From Streptomyces silaceus (GTDB lineage Bacteria > Actinomycetota > Actinomycetes > Streptomycetales > Streptomycetaceae): a DNA stretch of 47,197 nucleotides. Where the stretch lies: contig NZ_LIRJ01000112.1 of NCBI RefSeq assembly GCF_001419745.1, forward strand, positions 1-47,197. The letters are read 5' to 3'. The notes below the pieces were generated by a model that saw only the letters and a program-made list of their open reading frames with translations, did not search any database and was not told the DNA's origin. Shown here piece after piece: positions 15,396-23,858 of this stretch. The position numbers and the translations under genes were made by a program. Every line of letters starts with the position of its first letter. Positions within the stretch are counted from its first letter, which is position 1.

Positions 15396-15926
15396 ATGAA
15401 TCCGGACTGCGGTACTCCGCCCCTGGCATGGACCCTGCGCTCCGCGAGGACGGCGGACAGAGAGGCCATCGCGGAACTGCGCGCGATCGTGATGCGGCCG
15501 GACCTCGAACGGCTCGGGCGGTTCGACCCGCACCGGGTGCGGCAGCGGCTGCGGGACTCCTTCTCGGCCGAGCACACGTCCGTGATCGAGAGCGACGGCG
15601 CCTTCACGGGATCCGTCACCCTGCGGCCCGGCGAGGACGGCCACTGGCTCGAACACTTCTACCTCGACCCGCGGGCGCAGGGGCGCGGCCTCGGCTCGGC
15701 CGTCCTCGGCTCGCTCCTGGAGCGCACCGACGCCGAGGGGGCGGCCGTCCGCCTCGACGTCCTCCAGGGCAGCTCCGCCCGGCGGCTGTACGAGCGGCAC
15801 GGATTCACGGTGGAGACGGAGGACCCGGTCGACGTCTTCATGGTGCGCCCGCCCCGGACGGACGCCTGGCCGGCGGCCCGTTCGGGCCGCCGGGTAGCCT
15901 CGCGATCATGTTCATTCTCGAATTGA
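15396..15926 (+). CDS. GNAT family N-acetyltransferase
   Basis: A 176-residue acetyltransferase. Beta-4 and the acetyl-CoA loop read LEHFYLDPRAQGRGLGSAVL (85-104), with the Q-G-R-G-L-G pyrophosphate-binding motif. SSARRLYERHGFTVE (126-140) is the family's C-terminal motif B. Substrate unknown. The start at 15396 is the first Met with family similarity; the ribosome-binding site is weak. The last 20 residues extend past the domain and overlap the YciI gene by 19 bp. Confidence 0.85.
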   Translation: MNPDCGTPPLAWTLRSARTADREAIAELRAIVMRPDLERLGRFDPHRVRQRLRDSFSAEHTSVIESDGAFTGSVTLRPGEDGHWLEHFYLDPRAQGRGLGSAVLGSLLERTDAEGAAVRLDVLQGSSARRLYERHGFTVETEDPVDVFMVRPPRTDAWPAARSGRRVASRSCSFSN

Positions 15927-16207
15927 CCTACACCGCGCCGGTCGCCGCCGTCGACGAGCACCTCGCAGCGCACGTGGCCTGGCTCGACGCGCAGTACGAG
16001 GCCGGCGTCTTCATCGCCTCCGGGCGCAAGAACCCGCGCGACGGCGGCGTGATCATCGCCGTCGCGGACGACCGTGCGCGGATCGAGGAGATCACCGCCG
16101 CGGACCCGTTCACGGTCGCCGGGGTGTGCGCGTACCGCGTCACCGAGTTCTTCGCGACGAAGACGGCCCCGGAGCTCGCCGCCTACCGCGAGCAGCTGCC
16201 CGCCTAG
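15908..16207 (+). CDS. YciI family protein
   Basis: A 99-residue ferredoxin-like (dimeric alpha/beta barrel) protein starting MFILELTYTAPV. HLAAHVAWLDAQYEAGVFIASGRKNPRDGGVIIA includes the conserved His (22) and the Asp-Gly-Gly turn. DPFTVAGVCAYRVTEF is the typical YciI C-terminal pattern. Family functions are mostly unknown; some members are dehydrochlorinase-like. Translation is probably coupled to the GNAT gene through the overlap. Its TAG stop overlaps the stop of the convergent BNR gene in a shared CTAG (16204-16207). Confidence 0.85.
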   Translation: MFILELTYTAPVAAVDEHLAAHVAWLDAQYEAGVFIASGRKNPRDGGVIIAVADDRARIEEITAADPFTVAGVCAYRVTEFFATKTAPELAAYREQLPA

Positions 16208-17304
16208 CGCGGCTCCAGGCGGGCGATCCTGCCCTTCTCGCCGGATGCCCAGCAGCCCCGGTCCCGGGCGCAGTCGACGGTGTCGTACGAACCCGTATCG
16301 ACCGTGCGCCAGGTCCTGCCGCCGTCCGTCGTGACGTCCGTGCCCGTGGGGCCGACCGCGAGGGCCGTGCCGCGGCTGTGCGGGAACCACGTCACGCCCG
16401 AGCGGTAGGCCGGTGGCGGGCGGGCGGCGGGGTCCCAGGTGCGGCCGCCGTCGCGGGTGACCGCCGCCGCCTTCGGCGAGGCCTGGTCGGCGCGGTAGTC
16501 GCCGCCGACGGCGATGCCGTGGGCGCGGTCGCGGAAGGCCAGCCCGAAGACGCCACGGGCCGGATCGCCCGCCGGGATCGGGGCGTCGGTGGCCGTCCAG
16601 GTCAGACCGCGGTCGGCGGAGTGCAGGACGCGCGCGCGGGCCGCCCCGCCGGTGGCCAGCCACACGTCGCGCGGCCCCGAGCTCACCAGGCACTGGCCGC
16701 TCGCCGCGAAGGCCGCCTCGCCCTCCTGGGCGGCGGGCATGCCGGCGTTCGGCAGCACCTTCCAGGACCGGCCGCCGTCGGCGGTGGACAGGATGCGGTA
16801 CTTGCCGTCGACGGGGTCGCTCATCGCCAGGCCGTGGCGGCGGTCGAAGAAGGTCATGCAGTCGTAGAAGGCCTTGGCGTCGGTGTTGCGGAAGGACTCC
16901 GTCCAGGTCGCCCCGCCGTCCTCGGTGCGCAGCACCCGGGACGCCTCGCCCTCGCCGATGGCGAGGACCACCGCGCGGCGGCCGTCGAAGGCCTCCACAT
17001 CGCGGAACTCCAGATCGGCGGCGCCCGGTGGGGAGACATCGCGCCAGGTCTCGCCGCCGTCGGTCGTACGCAACACCGTCCCCTTGGTTCCCGCCACCCA
17101 GGCCGTCCGACCGCTGACGGCGGCGAGACCGCGGAAGCGCGCGTCGGTGCCGCTGTCCTTGAGCTGCCAGCGTGGCGCCCCCTTCGACGGGTGTCCGCGG
17201 CCGTCCGCCTGCGCGGTCCCCGGCGCCGCGAGGACGGCCCCCGCGAGCGCCGCGCCGCACAGTCCCGCCAGTACCGTGCGCCTCATCGACTTCGTCTTCC
17301 CCAT
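16204..17304 (-). CDS. Secreted BNR/Ycf48-like beta-propeller protein
   Basis: A 366-residue exported protein. MGKTKSMRRTVLAGLCGAALAGAVLAAPGTAQADG is a signal peptide. The mature part contains at least six Asp-box (S-x-D-x-G-x-x-W type) repeats, such as TTDGGETW, TEDGGATW, TADGGRSW, SADRGLTW, TRDGGRTW and TTDGGRTW, spaced about 40-65 residues, as in WD40/YVTN/BNR propellers and Ycf48-like proteins. It is often annotated as an oxidoreductase, but no cofactor site is visible. It may bind carbohydrate or act as a scaffold. Starts at 17286 and 17313 are also possible. No operon partner. Confidence 0.78.
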   Translation of the reverse strand: MGKTKSMRRTVLAGLCGAALAGAVLAAPGTAQADGRGHPSKGAPRWQLKDSGTDARFRGLAAVSGRTAWVAGTKGTVLRTTDGGETWRDVSPPGAADLEFRDVEAFDGRRAVVLAIGEGEASRVLRTEDGGATWTESFRNTDAKAFYDCMTFFDRRHGLAMSDPVDGKYRILSTADGGRSWKVLPNAGMPAAQEGEAAFAASGQCLVSSGPRDVWLATGGAARARVLHSADRGLTWTATDAPIPAGDPARGVFGLAFRDRAHGIAVGGDYRADQASPKAAAVTRDGGRTWDPAARPPPAYRSGVTWFPHSRGTALAVGPTGTDVTTDGGRTWRTVDTGSYDTVDCARDRGCWASGEKGRIARLEPR

Positions 17305-17527
17305 GCCCCTCATGGCGGGCGAAGCTAGCCGACCCGCCGGGCCTCGTCCAGATGGCCGGAAGGCGTCCCCCGTGCGGTGAGCGACGGGAACCGCGCGGGC
17401 CGCCACGGTGTCGCGGTGACAGAGGTCACTCGCTCTCACCCGCTCTCCGTGTGCACGGATCTCGTCATTCCGTCGTCTATCCAGGTGCCGAACCCCAGTC
17501 GTCCAGCAGTCAGTGAGGGAGCAGGCG

Positions 17528-17944
17528 TTGTCCACCGTCATCGAGCAAGCCGTAGAGGCCCGCCTCGTCGCCGCCGCGCCGCGGATGCCGACCATTCCCG
17601 CCTCGCTCCACTACGACCTGCGGGATCCTTTCGCCGTGCGGATGAGCTTCCCCGCGCCGGCGACCCTCGAGGGCATCGAGGTCTACTGGACCTTCGCCCG
17701 CGAACTGCTGACCCAGGGCGTCGAGCGCCCGGCGGGCGACGGCGACGTGCGCGTGCGCCCGTACGGCTTCGACCGCACGGTCGTGGAGTTCCACGCGCCC
17801 GAGGGCACCGCGATCGTCCACGTCCGCACCGGCGACCTGCGCCGCTTCCTGCACCGCACGACGGCGCTCGTGCCCCTCGGCCAGGAGTTCCGCCACGTCG
17901 ACCTGGACCAGGACCTGGCCGAGCTGATGCGGGACGCCTGCTGA
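17528..17944 (+). CDS. ssgD: SsgA-like sporulation and cell division regulator (SsgD-like)
   Basis: A 138-residue SsgA-like protein. Diagnostic features are IPASLHYDLRDPFAVRMSF (26-44), WTFARELLTQG (58-68), GDVRVRPYG and FRHVDLDQDLAELMRDAC at the end. SsgA-like proteins are found only in sporulating actinomycetes and control septum placement and cell wall remodelling. The N-terminal sequence and C-terminal LAELMRDAC end fit SsgD as I remember it, so the symbol is a tentative recognition. The TTG start at 17528 has GAGGGAG six bases upstream; the GTG at 17513 has no Shine-Dalgarno sequence. A hairpin follows the stop. Confidence 0.85.
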   Translation: MSTVIEQAVEARLVAAAPRMPTIPASLHYDLRDPFAVRMSFPAPATLEGIEVYWTFARELLTQGVERPAGDGDVRVRPYGFDRTVVEFHAPEGTAIVHVRTGDLRRFLHRTTALVPLGQEFRHVDLDQDLAELMRDAC

Positions 17945-17958
17945 GAGAAGCCCGCTGA

Positions 17959-18001
17959 GGGAAGCCCCCGAGGGCCCTCCCTCTCCCTCACCGGCTTCCC
18001 T
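17959..18001. terminator. Possible terminator between ssgD and the GPP34 gene
   Basis: Inverted repeat GGGAAGCC (17959-17966) / GGCTTCCC (17993-18000) enclosing the 10-bp palindrome GAGGGCCCTC, between two convergent genes. The loop is long, so moderate confidence. Confidence 0.45.
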
Positions 18002-18019
18002 GTCACGCCCCCGCGGCTC

Positions 18020-18694
18020 TCAGCCGCCCCCGGAGCGCGCGACCTCCGCCGACGCGATCGCCGTGGCCAGTGCCTTGCGGAGGTGGCGCATCAGCTCCCG
18101 CAGCTCCGGCGACCCGCCCGCGCTGCGGTCGGTCAGCTCCTCCAGCCTGTCCTTGTGACGCCTGCGGTCCCTGCCGGTGACGACCGGGCGCAGCTTCCCG
18201 GTGGCCGCGCACACGACGAGCGCCGCCTCGCGCTCACCGACCTCCTCGACCGGCTGCGGTCCCCGCAGCACGGCGAGCACCTCCGCGTGCAGGGCCTCCG
18301 CGTATCCCGTGCGCTCCAGCTCCCAGTGCCGGGTGGGAAAGACACCGAGGGCGCGCCTGCGCTCGGCGCGCAGATAGCCGTGGGCGGTCAGCTGGTCGCG
18401 GACCGCGCTCAGGGTGGCGCGGGAGCGGTACGTCAGCCAGCCGCGCCACTTGCGCGGGCGGGAGCGCTCGACCGCTTCGAGCAGGCCGTCCAGGACCGTG
18501 TCGCCGGTGCGCGCGCCCACGGCCGGTGCGACGGTGCCGCCCGACTCGCGCAGCAGGCCGCGCTGCGCCAGCTCCGTGAGCGCCCCGGCGCGGACCACGA
18601 GGTGCAGGTCGGGTCCGCCGGTGAATCTGCCCTTGTCCGGGTGGTAGGCGAGCAGGAAGAGCTTGGCGGGCAGGGACAGCGTTCCGAAGTGCAC
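18020..18694 (-). CDS. GPP34 (Golgi phosphoprotein 3-like) family protein
   Basis: A 224-residue helical protein. The N-terminus HFGTLSLPAKLFLLAYHPDKG and the pattern ALTELAQRGLL (residues about 36-46) are typical of actinobacterial GPP34 proteins. It shares the phosphoinositide-binding GOLPH3 fold, and bacterial members have no settled role but may bind membranes. The GTG start at 18694 has AGGAGG five bases upstream, ruling out the longer open frame. The C-terminal half is rich in Arg and Lys. It is divergent from the ABC-F leader. Confidence 0.8.
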   Translation of the reverse strand: MHFGTLSLPAKLFLLAYHPDKGRFTGGPDLHLVVRAGALTELAQRGLLRESGGTVAPAVGARTGDTVLDGLLEAVERSRPRKWRGWLTYRSRATLSAVRDQLTAHGYLRAERRRALGVFPTRHWELERTGYAEALHAEVLAVLRGPQPVEEVGEREAALVVCAATGKLRPVVTGRDRRRHKDRLEELTDRSAGGSPELRELMRHLRKALATAIASAEVARSGGG

Positions 18695-18730
18695 GGCGCC
18701 TCCTCGGCCGGTGGGCCGGACGATAAAACG

Positions 18731-18759
18731 TTGACACGCACCTGGGGCCTTCGTACGGT
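18731..18759 (+). promoter_or_regulatory. Candidate vegetative promoter of the ABC-F operon
   Basis: A perfect -35 TTGACA (18731-18736), a 17-bp spacer and TACGGT (18754-18759). It is one of the best sigma-70-type matches in the window and lies about 230 bp upstream of the ABC-F start, implying a long leader. Confidence 0.6.
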
Positions 18760-18796
18760 GTACAGCGGTTCTGTTGCCGTCGATAGGAGAAGGACG

Positions 18797-18988
18797 TTGC
18801 TCGTCTGAGGTCATGAGACACCGCGTCACGCAGCTTTCGCTGTCGTGCACGCCGTTGTGCGACCTCGGCATCCGAGCCGTCCCGTCCCCCGGCACAGGCC
18901 TTCCTTCTTCTCCCGGCCTCTCCACCGCCGCGGTGTCTCGAACGCGTTGCCCCTGACCACGCTCGACTCACGCAACCGCGAGGCCCGT
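18797..18988 (+). promoter_or_regulatory. Leader region with small ORFs before the ABC-F gene
   Basis: Downstream of the promoter at 18731-18759, the sequence AGGAGAAGG (18785-18793) precedes a three-codon ORF, TTG-CTC-GTC-TGA (18797-18808). A 47-codon ORF follows at 18813-18956 (MRHRVTQLSLSCTPL...), ending 32 bp before the ABC-F ATG at 18989. Many antibiotic-induced ABC-F genes are controlled by ribosome stalling on a leader peptide or by attenuation. The layout fits this, but I could not establish a convincing terminator/antiterminator pair by eye. Confidence 0.4.
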
Positions 18989-20632
18989 ATGTCTCCTACC
19001 CCCACCTCTCTCACCTGTACGTCGCTCTCCTTCGCCTGGGCCGACGGCACCGGCGTCTTCGACGGCCTCCAGGTGGCCTTCGGTCCCGGCAGGACCGGGC
19101 TCATCGGCACCAACGGCTCGGGGAAGTCCACCCTGCTGAAGCTCGTCGCCGGCGAGCTGACGCCCACCGAGGGCGCCGTGCGCGTCGTCGGCGAGGTCGG
19201 CTATCTGCCGCAGAACGTCACGCTCGACACCGGTGCCCGGGTCGAGGACGTGCTCGGCATCACCGCGACGCGCGCCGCCCTGCACGCCATCGAGGCGGGC
19301 GACGTGCGCGAGGAGCACTTCGCCGCCGTCGGCGACGACTGGGACGTCGAGGAGCGCGCCCGCGTCACCCTCGACGAGCTCGGGCTCGGCCACATCGGCC
19401 TGGACCGCACCACGGGCGAGGTGTCGGGCGGCGAGTCGGTGCTGCTGCGCCTGGCCGCGCTGCTGCTGCGCCGGCCGGACGTCCTGCTGCTCGACGAACC
19501 CACCAACAACCTCGACCTGTACGCCCGTCGGCGCCTGTACGCGGCCGTCGAGGCGTGGTCCGGGGTCCTGGTCGTGGTCAGCCACGACCGTGAACTCCTG
19601 GAGCTCGTCGACCAGATCGCCGATCTGCACGAGGGCGAGGTGCGGTGGTACGGCGGGAACTTCAGCGCGTACGAAGCGGCGCTCGCCACCGAGCAGGAGG
19701 CGGCGGAGCGCATGGTGCGCGTCGCCGAGTCCGATCTGCGCAGGCAGAAGCGCGATCTGGCCGACGCCCAGGTGAAGCTCGCCCGCCGCAAGCGGTACGG
19801 CCAGAAGATCCAGGACAGCGGCAGCCTGCCGAAGATCCTCGTGGGCGCGCGCAAGCGGGCCGCGCAGGAGTCGGCCGGCAAGCACCGCATCATGCACCAG
19901 GAGAAGCTCGCCGAGGCGAAGGAGCGCCTGGACGACGCCGTCGAGGCGGTGCGGGACGACGACGAGATCCGCGTCGACCTGCCGCGCACCCTGGTCCATC
20001 CGGGGCGCACCGTCCTGACCCTGAGCGGTCTCGAACTGCGCTACGGCGCCCGTGTGAAGGGCGAGTTCGAACTGCGCGGGCCCGAGCGGATCGCGCTGAT
20101 CGGCCGCAACGGCGCGGGCAAGACCACGCTCCTGCGCACCATCTCCGGTGAGCTGGAAGCGGTCTCCGGCGAGGCGCTGACGCACGTCCCGACGCGGTTC
20201 CTGCCGCAGCGCCTGGACGTGCTCGACGACGGGCTGAGCGTCGCCGAGAACGTGGCGGCGCACGCGCCCGACGCGACCAACAACCGCGTCCGGGCGCGTC
20301 TGGCCCGCTTCCTGTTCAAGGGGGCCAAGGCCGACCAGAAGGCCGGGACCCTGTCGGGCGGGGAGCGGTTCCGGGCGGCGCTCGCGGCGCTGCTCCTCGC
20401 GGAGCCGGCGCCCCAGCTCCTCATGCTCGACGAACCGACCAACAACCTCGACATGGCGAGCGTGAAGCAGCTCTCGACGGCCCTGGAGTCGTACCAGGGC
20501 GCGCTGATCGTGGCCAGTCACGACGTACCGTTCCTGGAGTCCATCGGCATCACGCGGTGGCTGCTCCTGGACGGGGAACTGCGGGAGATCACCCAGGAAA
20601 AGAAGACAGAAGCTGTCGGGTATTCCGACTAG
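18989..20632 (+). CDS. ABC-F family ATPase (probable ribosome protection/translation factor)
   Basis: A 547-residue soluble protein with two ATPase domains and no membrane segment, hence ABC-F. Domain 1 has Walker A GTNGSGKST (40-48), signature VSGGESVLLRLA and Walker B LLLDEPTNNLD. A charged helical linker (about 225-310, with RRQKRDLADAQVKLARRKRYGQK) corresponds to the P-site tRNA interaction motif that reaches the peptidyl transferase centre. Domain 2 has IGRNGAGKTT, LSGGERFRAALAALLL and LMLDEPTNNLD. Such proteins displace ribosome-targeting antibiotics or assist translation. A ten-base gap separates it from a UvrA-like gene, giving a probable resistance operon. The substrate drug cannot be predicted. 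Confidence 0.9.
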   Translation: MSPTPTSLTCTSLSFAWADGTGVFDGLQVAFGPGRTGLIGTNGSGKSTLLKLVAGELTPTEGAVRVVGEVGYLPQNVTLDTGARVEDVLGITATRAALHAIEAGDVREEHFAAVGDDWDVEERARVTLDELGLGHIGLDRTTGEVSGGESVLLRLAALLLRRPDVLLLDEPTNNLDLYARRRLYAAVEAWSGVLVVVSHDRELLELVDQIADLHEGEVRWYGGNFSAYEAALATEQEAAERMVRVAESDLRRQKRDLADAQVKLARRKRYGQKIQDSGSLPKILVGARKRAAQESAGKHRIMHQEKLAEAKERLDDAVEAVRDDDEIRVDLPRTLVHPGRTVLTLSGLELRYGARVKGEFELRGPERIALIGRNGAGKTTLLRTISGELEAVSGEALTHVPTRFLPQRLDVLDDGLSVAENVAAHAPDATNNRVRARLARFLFKGAKADQKAGTLSGGERFRAALAALLLAEPAPQLLMLDEPTNNLDMASVKQLSTALESYQGALIVASHDVPFLESIGITRWLLLDGELREITQEKKTEAVGYSD

Positions 20633-20642
20633 CTTCGCGTGC

Positions 20643-22946
20643 ATGCACCAGGAGACGCACGCATTCATCACCATCGCCGGAGCCCGTGAGAACAACCTGA
20701 GGGAAGTGGATCTGCGCATCCCGAAGGGCCGTCTCACGGTCTTCACCGGGGTGTCCGGGTCCGGGAAGTCGTCGGTCGTCTTCGACACGATCGCGGTCGA
20801 GTCGCAGCGCCAGCTGAACGAGACCTTCACGTGGTTCGTCCGCAACCGGCTGCCGAAGTACGAGCGGCCGCACGCGGACACCATCGAGGAGCTCTCGCCC
20901 GCGATCGTGGTCGACCAGCGGCCGATCGGCGGCCACTCCCGCTCCACCGTGGGCACGATGACGGACATCTACTCCGTGATCAGGGTGCTGTTCTCGCGGC
21001 ACGGCACGCCGAGCGCCGGCCCGGCGACGGCGTACTCGTTCAACGACCCGTCGGGCATGTGCCCGGAGTGCGACGGCCTGGGCCGCACGGTACGGCCCGA
21101 CTACGGCCGCATCATCGACCCGGCGAAGTCCCTGGCGGACGGCGCGATCCTCTTCCCGCCGTTCGCCGTGGGGACCTGGCAGGGGCAGACGTACACGAAC
21201 ACGACCGACCTCGACACGCACAAGCCGGTCGGTGAATTCACCGCCGAGGAACGGCAGTTCCTGCTGCGCGGGAGCCGGGACCGGAAGAAGGTCAACGTCG
21301 ACAACACGGGCGGCGCCCGCGACATCGACTACGAGGGCCTCGCCGACCGCTTCGAGCGGCTCTACCTCAACCGCGACCTGTCCACGCTCTCCCAGAAGAC
21401 CCGCGACATGGTGCAGGCGTTCCTGGACGAGGGTTCCTGCCCGTCCTGCCACGGGGCCCGGCTCAACGCGGCGGCGCTCGCCACCCGCGTCAACGGCCTG
21501 GGCATCGCCGACTGCACCCGCATGGAAGTCAGCGACCTCATCGAGGAGTTGGGCCGTGTCCACGACGCGGTCGCGGGCCCGGTCGCGCAGGCGGCCGTGG
21601 CGGCCCTGGAGCGGATCGAGGCGATCGGCCTCGGCTATCTCAGCCTGGACCGCGAGACGTCCACGCTCTCGGGCGGCGAGGGCCAGCGCCTGAAGATGGT
21701 GCGCCATCTCGGCTCCAGCCTCACCGGCATGACGTACATCTTCGACGAGCCGAGCGTGGGGCTGCACCCGCGTGACGTGGGGCGCCTGAACGATCTGCTG
21801 CTCCGGCTGCGCGACAAGGGCAACACCGTCCTGGTCGTCGAGCACGACCCGGACGTGATCGCCGTGGCCGACCACGTCGTCGACATGGGCCCCCGGGCCG
21901 GGACGGGCGGCGGCCTGGTCGTCTTCGAGGGCACGCCGGACGAGCTGCGGCGCGCCGACACCCTCACCGGCCGCCACCTGCGCCGCGCCACCGGCATCAA
22001 GGAGCACCCGCGGACGCCGACCGGCGGTCACTGGATCGAGGGCGCCGACCTGCACAACCTGAAGAACGTCAGCGTGCGCGTGCCGACCGGGGTGCTCACG
22101 GCCGTCACCGGCGTCGCGGGCTCCGGCAAGAGCACGCTGGTGTCGAAGGCGTTCACCGAGGCGCATCCGGACGCCGTGGTCGTCGACCAGTCGTCCATCG
22201 GCATCTCGGGCCGCTCGACCCCGGCGACGTACCTCGGGATCATGGACACGGTGCGCAGGCTCTTCGCGCGGGAGACCGGGACGAAGGCGAGCCTGTTCAG
22301 CTTCAACTCGCACGGCGCGTGCGAGCGTTGCCAGGGACGCGGGATCATCTACAGCGACCTGGCGTTCATGGATCCGGTGACCACGACGTGCGAGGCGTGC
22401 GAGGGGCGCCGCTTCAAGGACGAGGTGCTGCGGCTGACCGTCGACGGGAAGTCCGTCGTGGACGTCCTGGAGATGACGGCCGAGCAGGCGCTGGCGTACT
22501 TCGAGCACCTCGGCGACGACGCGGTACGCCGCCGGCTGCGCGCCCTGCGCGACGTGGGGCTCACCTACCTCACGCTCGGACAGCCGCTGAGCACGCTCTC
22601 CGGCGGCGAGCGCCAACGCATCAAGCTGGCCACGCAGTTGCACCGGACGGGCACGACGTACGTCCTGGACGAGCCGACCACCGGCCTGCACATGGCGGAC
22701 GTCGACGGGCTGCTCGCGATGCTCGACCGGCTGGTCGACGCGGGCAACACGGTGCTCGTCGTCGAGCACAACCTCGACGTCGTCAAGCACGCGGACTGGG
22801 TGATCGACCTCGGCCCCGACGGCGGCAAGCACGGCGGACGCGTCGTCTTCGAGGGCACGCCCGCGCAGCTCCTGCGGGCCGAAAGGTCCTTCACGGCGGA
22901 GCATCTGCGAGGCGCTCTGGGCGAGGGGCGGGCGCGCGCTGCATGA
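20643..22946 (+). CDS. Short UvrA-like ATPase (class II UvrA / DrrC-like)
   Basis: A 767-residue UvrA paralogue. First ATPase: GVSGSGKSS, zinc-type CPECDGLG and CPSCHGARL, signature LSGGEGQRLKM, Walker B FDEPSVGLHPRD. Second ATPase: GVAGSGKST, zinc cysteines CERCQGRG and CEACEGRRF, signature LSGGERQRIKLA, Walker B LDEPTTGLHMAD. It is about 200 residues shorter than repair UvrA, consistent with loss of the UvrB-binding region. It resembles DrrC, the daunorubicin-resistance protein that removes DNA-bound drug. It is co-transcribed with the ABC-F gene (10-bp gap). The start has no clear Shine-Dalgarno sequence, so expression may depend on upstream translation. Confidence 0.9.
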   Translation: MHQETHAFITIAGARENNLREVDLRIPKGRLTVFTGVSGSGKSSVVFDTIAVESQRQLNETFTWFVRNRLPKYERPHADTIEELSPAIVVDQRPIGGHSRSTVGTMTDIYSVIRVLFSRHGTPSAGPATAYSFNDPSGMCPECDGLGRTVRPDYGRIIDPAKSLADGAILFPPFAVGTWQGQTYTNTTDLDTHKPVGEFTAEERQFLLRGSRDRKKVNVDNTGGARDIDYEGLADRFERLYLNRDLSTLSQKTRDMVQAFLDEGSCPSCHGARLNAAALATRVNGLGIADCTRMEVSDLIEELGRVHDAVAGPVAQAAVAALERIEAIGLGYLSLDRETSTLSGGEGQRLKMVRHLGSSLTGMTYIFDEPSVGLHPRDVGRLNDLLLRLRDKGNTVLVVEHDPDVIAVADHVVDMGPRAGTGGGLVVFEGTPDELRRADTLTGRHLRRATGIKEHPRTPTGGHWIEGADLHNLKNVSVRVPTGVLTAVTGVAGSGKSTLVSKAFTEAHPDAVVVDQSSIGISGRSTPATYLGIMDTVRRLFARETGTKASLFSFNSHGACERCQGRGIIYSDLAFMDPVTTTCEACEGRRFKDEVLRLTVDGKSVVDVLEMTAEQALAYFEHLGDDAVRRRLRALRDVGLTYLTLGQPLSTLSGGERQRIKLATQLHRTGTTYVLDEPTTGLHMADVDGLLAMLDRLVDAGNTVLVVEHNLDVVKHADWVIDLGPDGGKHGGRVVFEGTPAQLLRAERSFTAEHLRGALGEGRARAA

Positions 22947-23011
22947 TGTGCGGCACCGCCGCGCCCGGTCGGGGCGCGGCAGCCCGTCCGCCCGCGTGAG
23001 GAGAGCCAGCC

Positions 23012-23788
23012 GTGCCCAGCAAGAAGGCCCTGATCCGCCGCCCGGGACCGCGCCTCGCCGAGGGGCTGGTCACCCACCTGGAACGCACGCCGGTGGACGT
23101 CGGCCTCGCGCTGCGCCAGTGGGAGACGTACGTCGCGGCACTGGACGCGCACGGCTGGCAGACCTTCGAGGTGGAACCGGCGGACGAGTGCCCCGACGCG
23201 GTCTTCGTGGAGGACGCGGTGGTCGTCTTCCGCAATGTGGCGCTGATCGCCCGGCCGGGTGCCCTGCCCCGGCGCGGCGAGACGCCGGGCGTCGAGGAGG
23301 CGGTGGCCCGGCTCGGCTGCTCGGTCAACTGGGTGTGGGAGCCGGGCACCCTCGACGGCGGCGACGTCCTCAAGGTCGGCGACACGATCTACGTGGGCCG
23401 GGGCGGCCGGACCAACGCGGAGGGGGTGCGGCAGCTGCGGGCCGTCTTCGAGCCCCTCGGGGCGCGCGTCGTCGCGGTGCCCGTGTCGCGGGTGCTGCAC
23501 CTGAAGTCCGCGGTGACGGCGCTGCCCGACGGGACGGTCGTCGGGTACGGGCCGCTGGTCGACAGCCCGGCCCTCTTCCCCCGTTTCCTTCCCGTACCGG
23601 AGGAGGCGGGCGGGCACGTGGTGCTGCTGGGCGGATCGAGACTGCTGATGTCGGCCGCCGCACCGAAGAGCGCGGAGCTGTTCGCCGATCTGGGATACGA
23701 CCCGATTCAGGTTGATATCAGCGAGTTCGAGAAGCTCGAAGGGTGTGTGACGTGCCTCTCAGTCCGACTCCGTGAACTGCACGACTGA
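23012..23788 (+). CDS. ddaH: Dimethylargininase (DDAH)
   Basis: A 258-residue amidinotransferase-fold enzyme that hydrolyses N-omega-methylated arginine to citrulline and methylamines. FVEDAVVVFRNVALI (65-79) and EPGTLDGGDVLKVGDTIYVG (110-129) contain substrate and acid positions (Asp115). HLKSAVT gives His163. GCVTCLSVRL near the C-terminus gives the nucleophile Cys248. The triad assignment is by analogy with characterised DDAH enzymes. The GTG start has GAGGAG upstream. It lies 65 bp after the UvrA-like gene on the same strand and may be the last gene of that transcript. A GC hairpin follows. Confidence 0.92.
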   Translation: MPSKKALIRRPGPRLAEGLVTHLERTPVDVGLALRQWETYVAALDAHGWQTFEVEPADECPDAVFVEDAVVVFRNVALIARPGALPRRGETPGVEEAVARLGCSVNWVWEPGTLDGGDVLKVGDTIYVGRGGRTNAEGVRQLRAVFEPLGARVVAVPVSRVLHLKSAVTALPDGTVVGYGPLVDSPALFPRFLPVPEEAGGHVVLLGGSRLLMSAAAPKSAELFADLGYDPIQVDISEFEKLEGCVTCLSVRLRELHD

Positions 23789-23798
23789 CCAGCAATGA

Positions 23799-23845
23799 GG
23801 CCCCAGTTGCACAGGGGCCGGCCGGGACCCGGGATGCCGGGCCCT
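23799..23845 (+). terminator. Terminator hairpins after ddaH
   Basis: GGCCCC (23799-23804) pairs with GGGGCC (23814-23819). Directly behind it, a second stem GGG-A-CCCGG / CCGGGCCC (about 23824-23844, one bulge) is followed by TTTA. Confidence 0.55.
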
Positions 23846-23858
23846 TTACGGCGGGTTT

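Noticed and set aside
16204..16207. Overlapping stop codons of YciI and BNR genes as a regulatory site
   Set aside because: A shared CTAG between convergent genes is a compact arrangement without further supporting structure.
18774..18812. 60-codon version of the ABC-F leader ORF starting at 18774
   Set aside because: It begins upstream of the visible Shine-Dalgarno sequence. Starts at 18797 (mini-ORF) or 18813 are better placed relative to the promoter.
20589..22904. Long open frame antisense to the UvrA-like gene
   Set aside because: Composition is Arg/Val/Gly/Leu-rich without motifs. It results from third-position GC bias opposite a well-defined gene.
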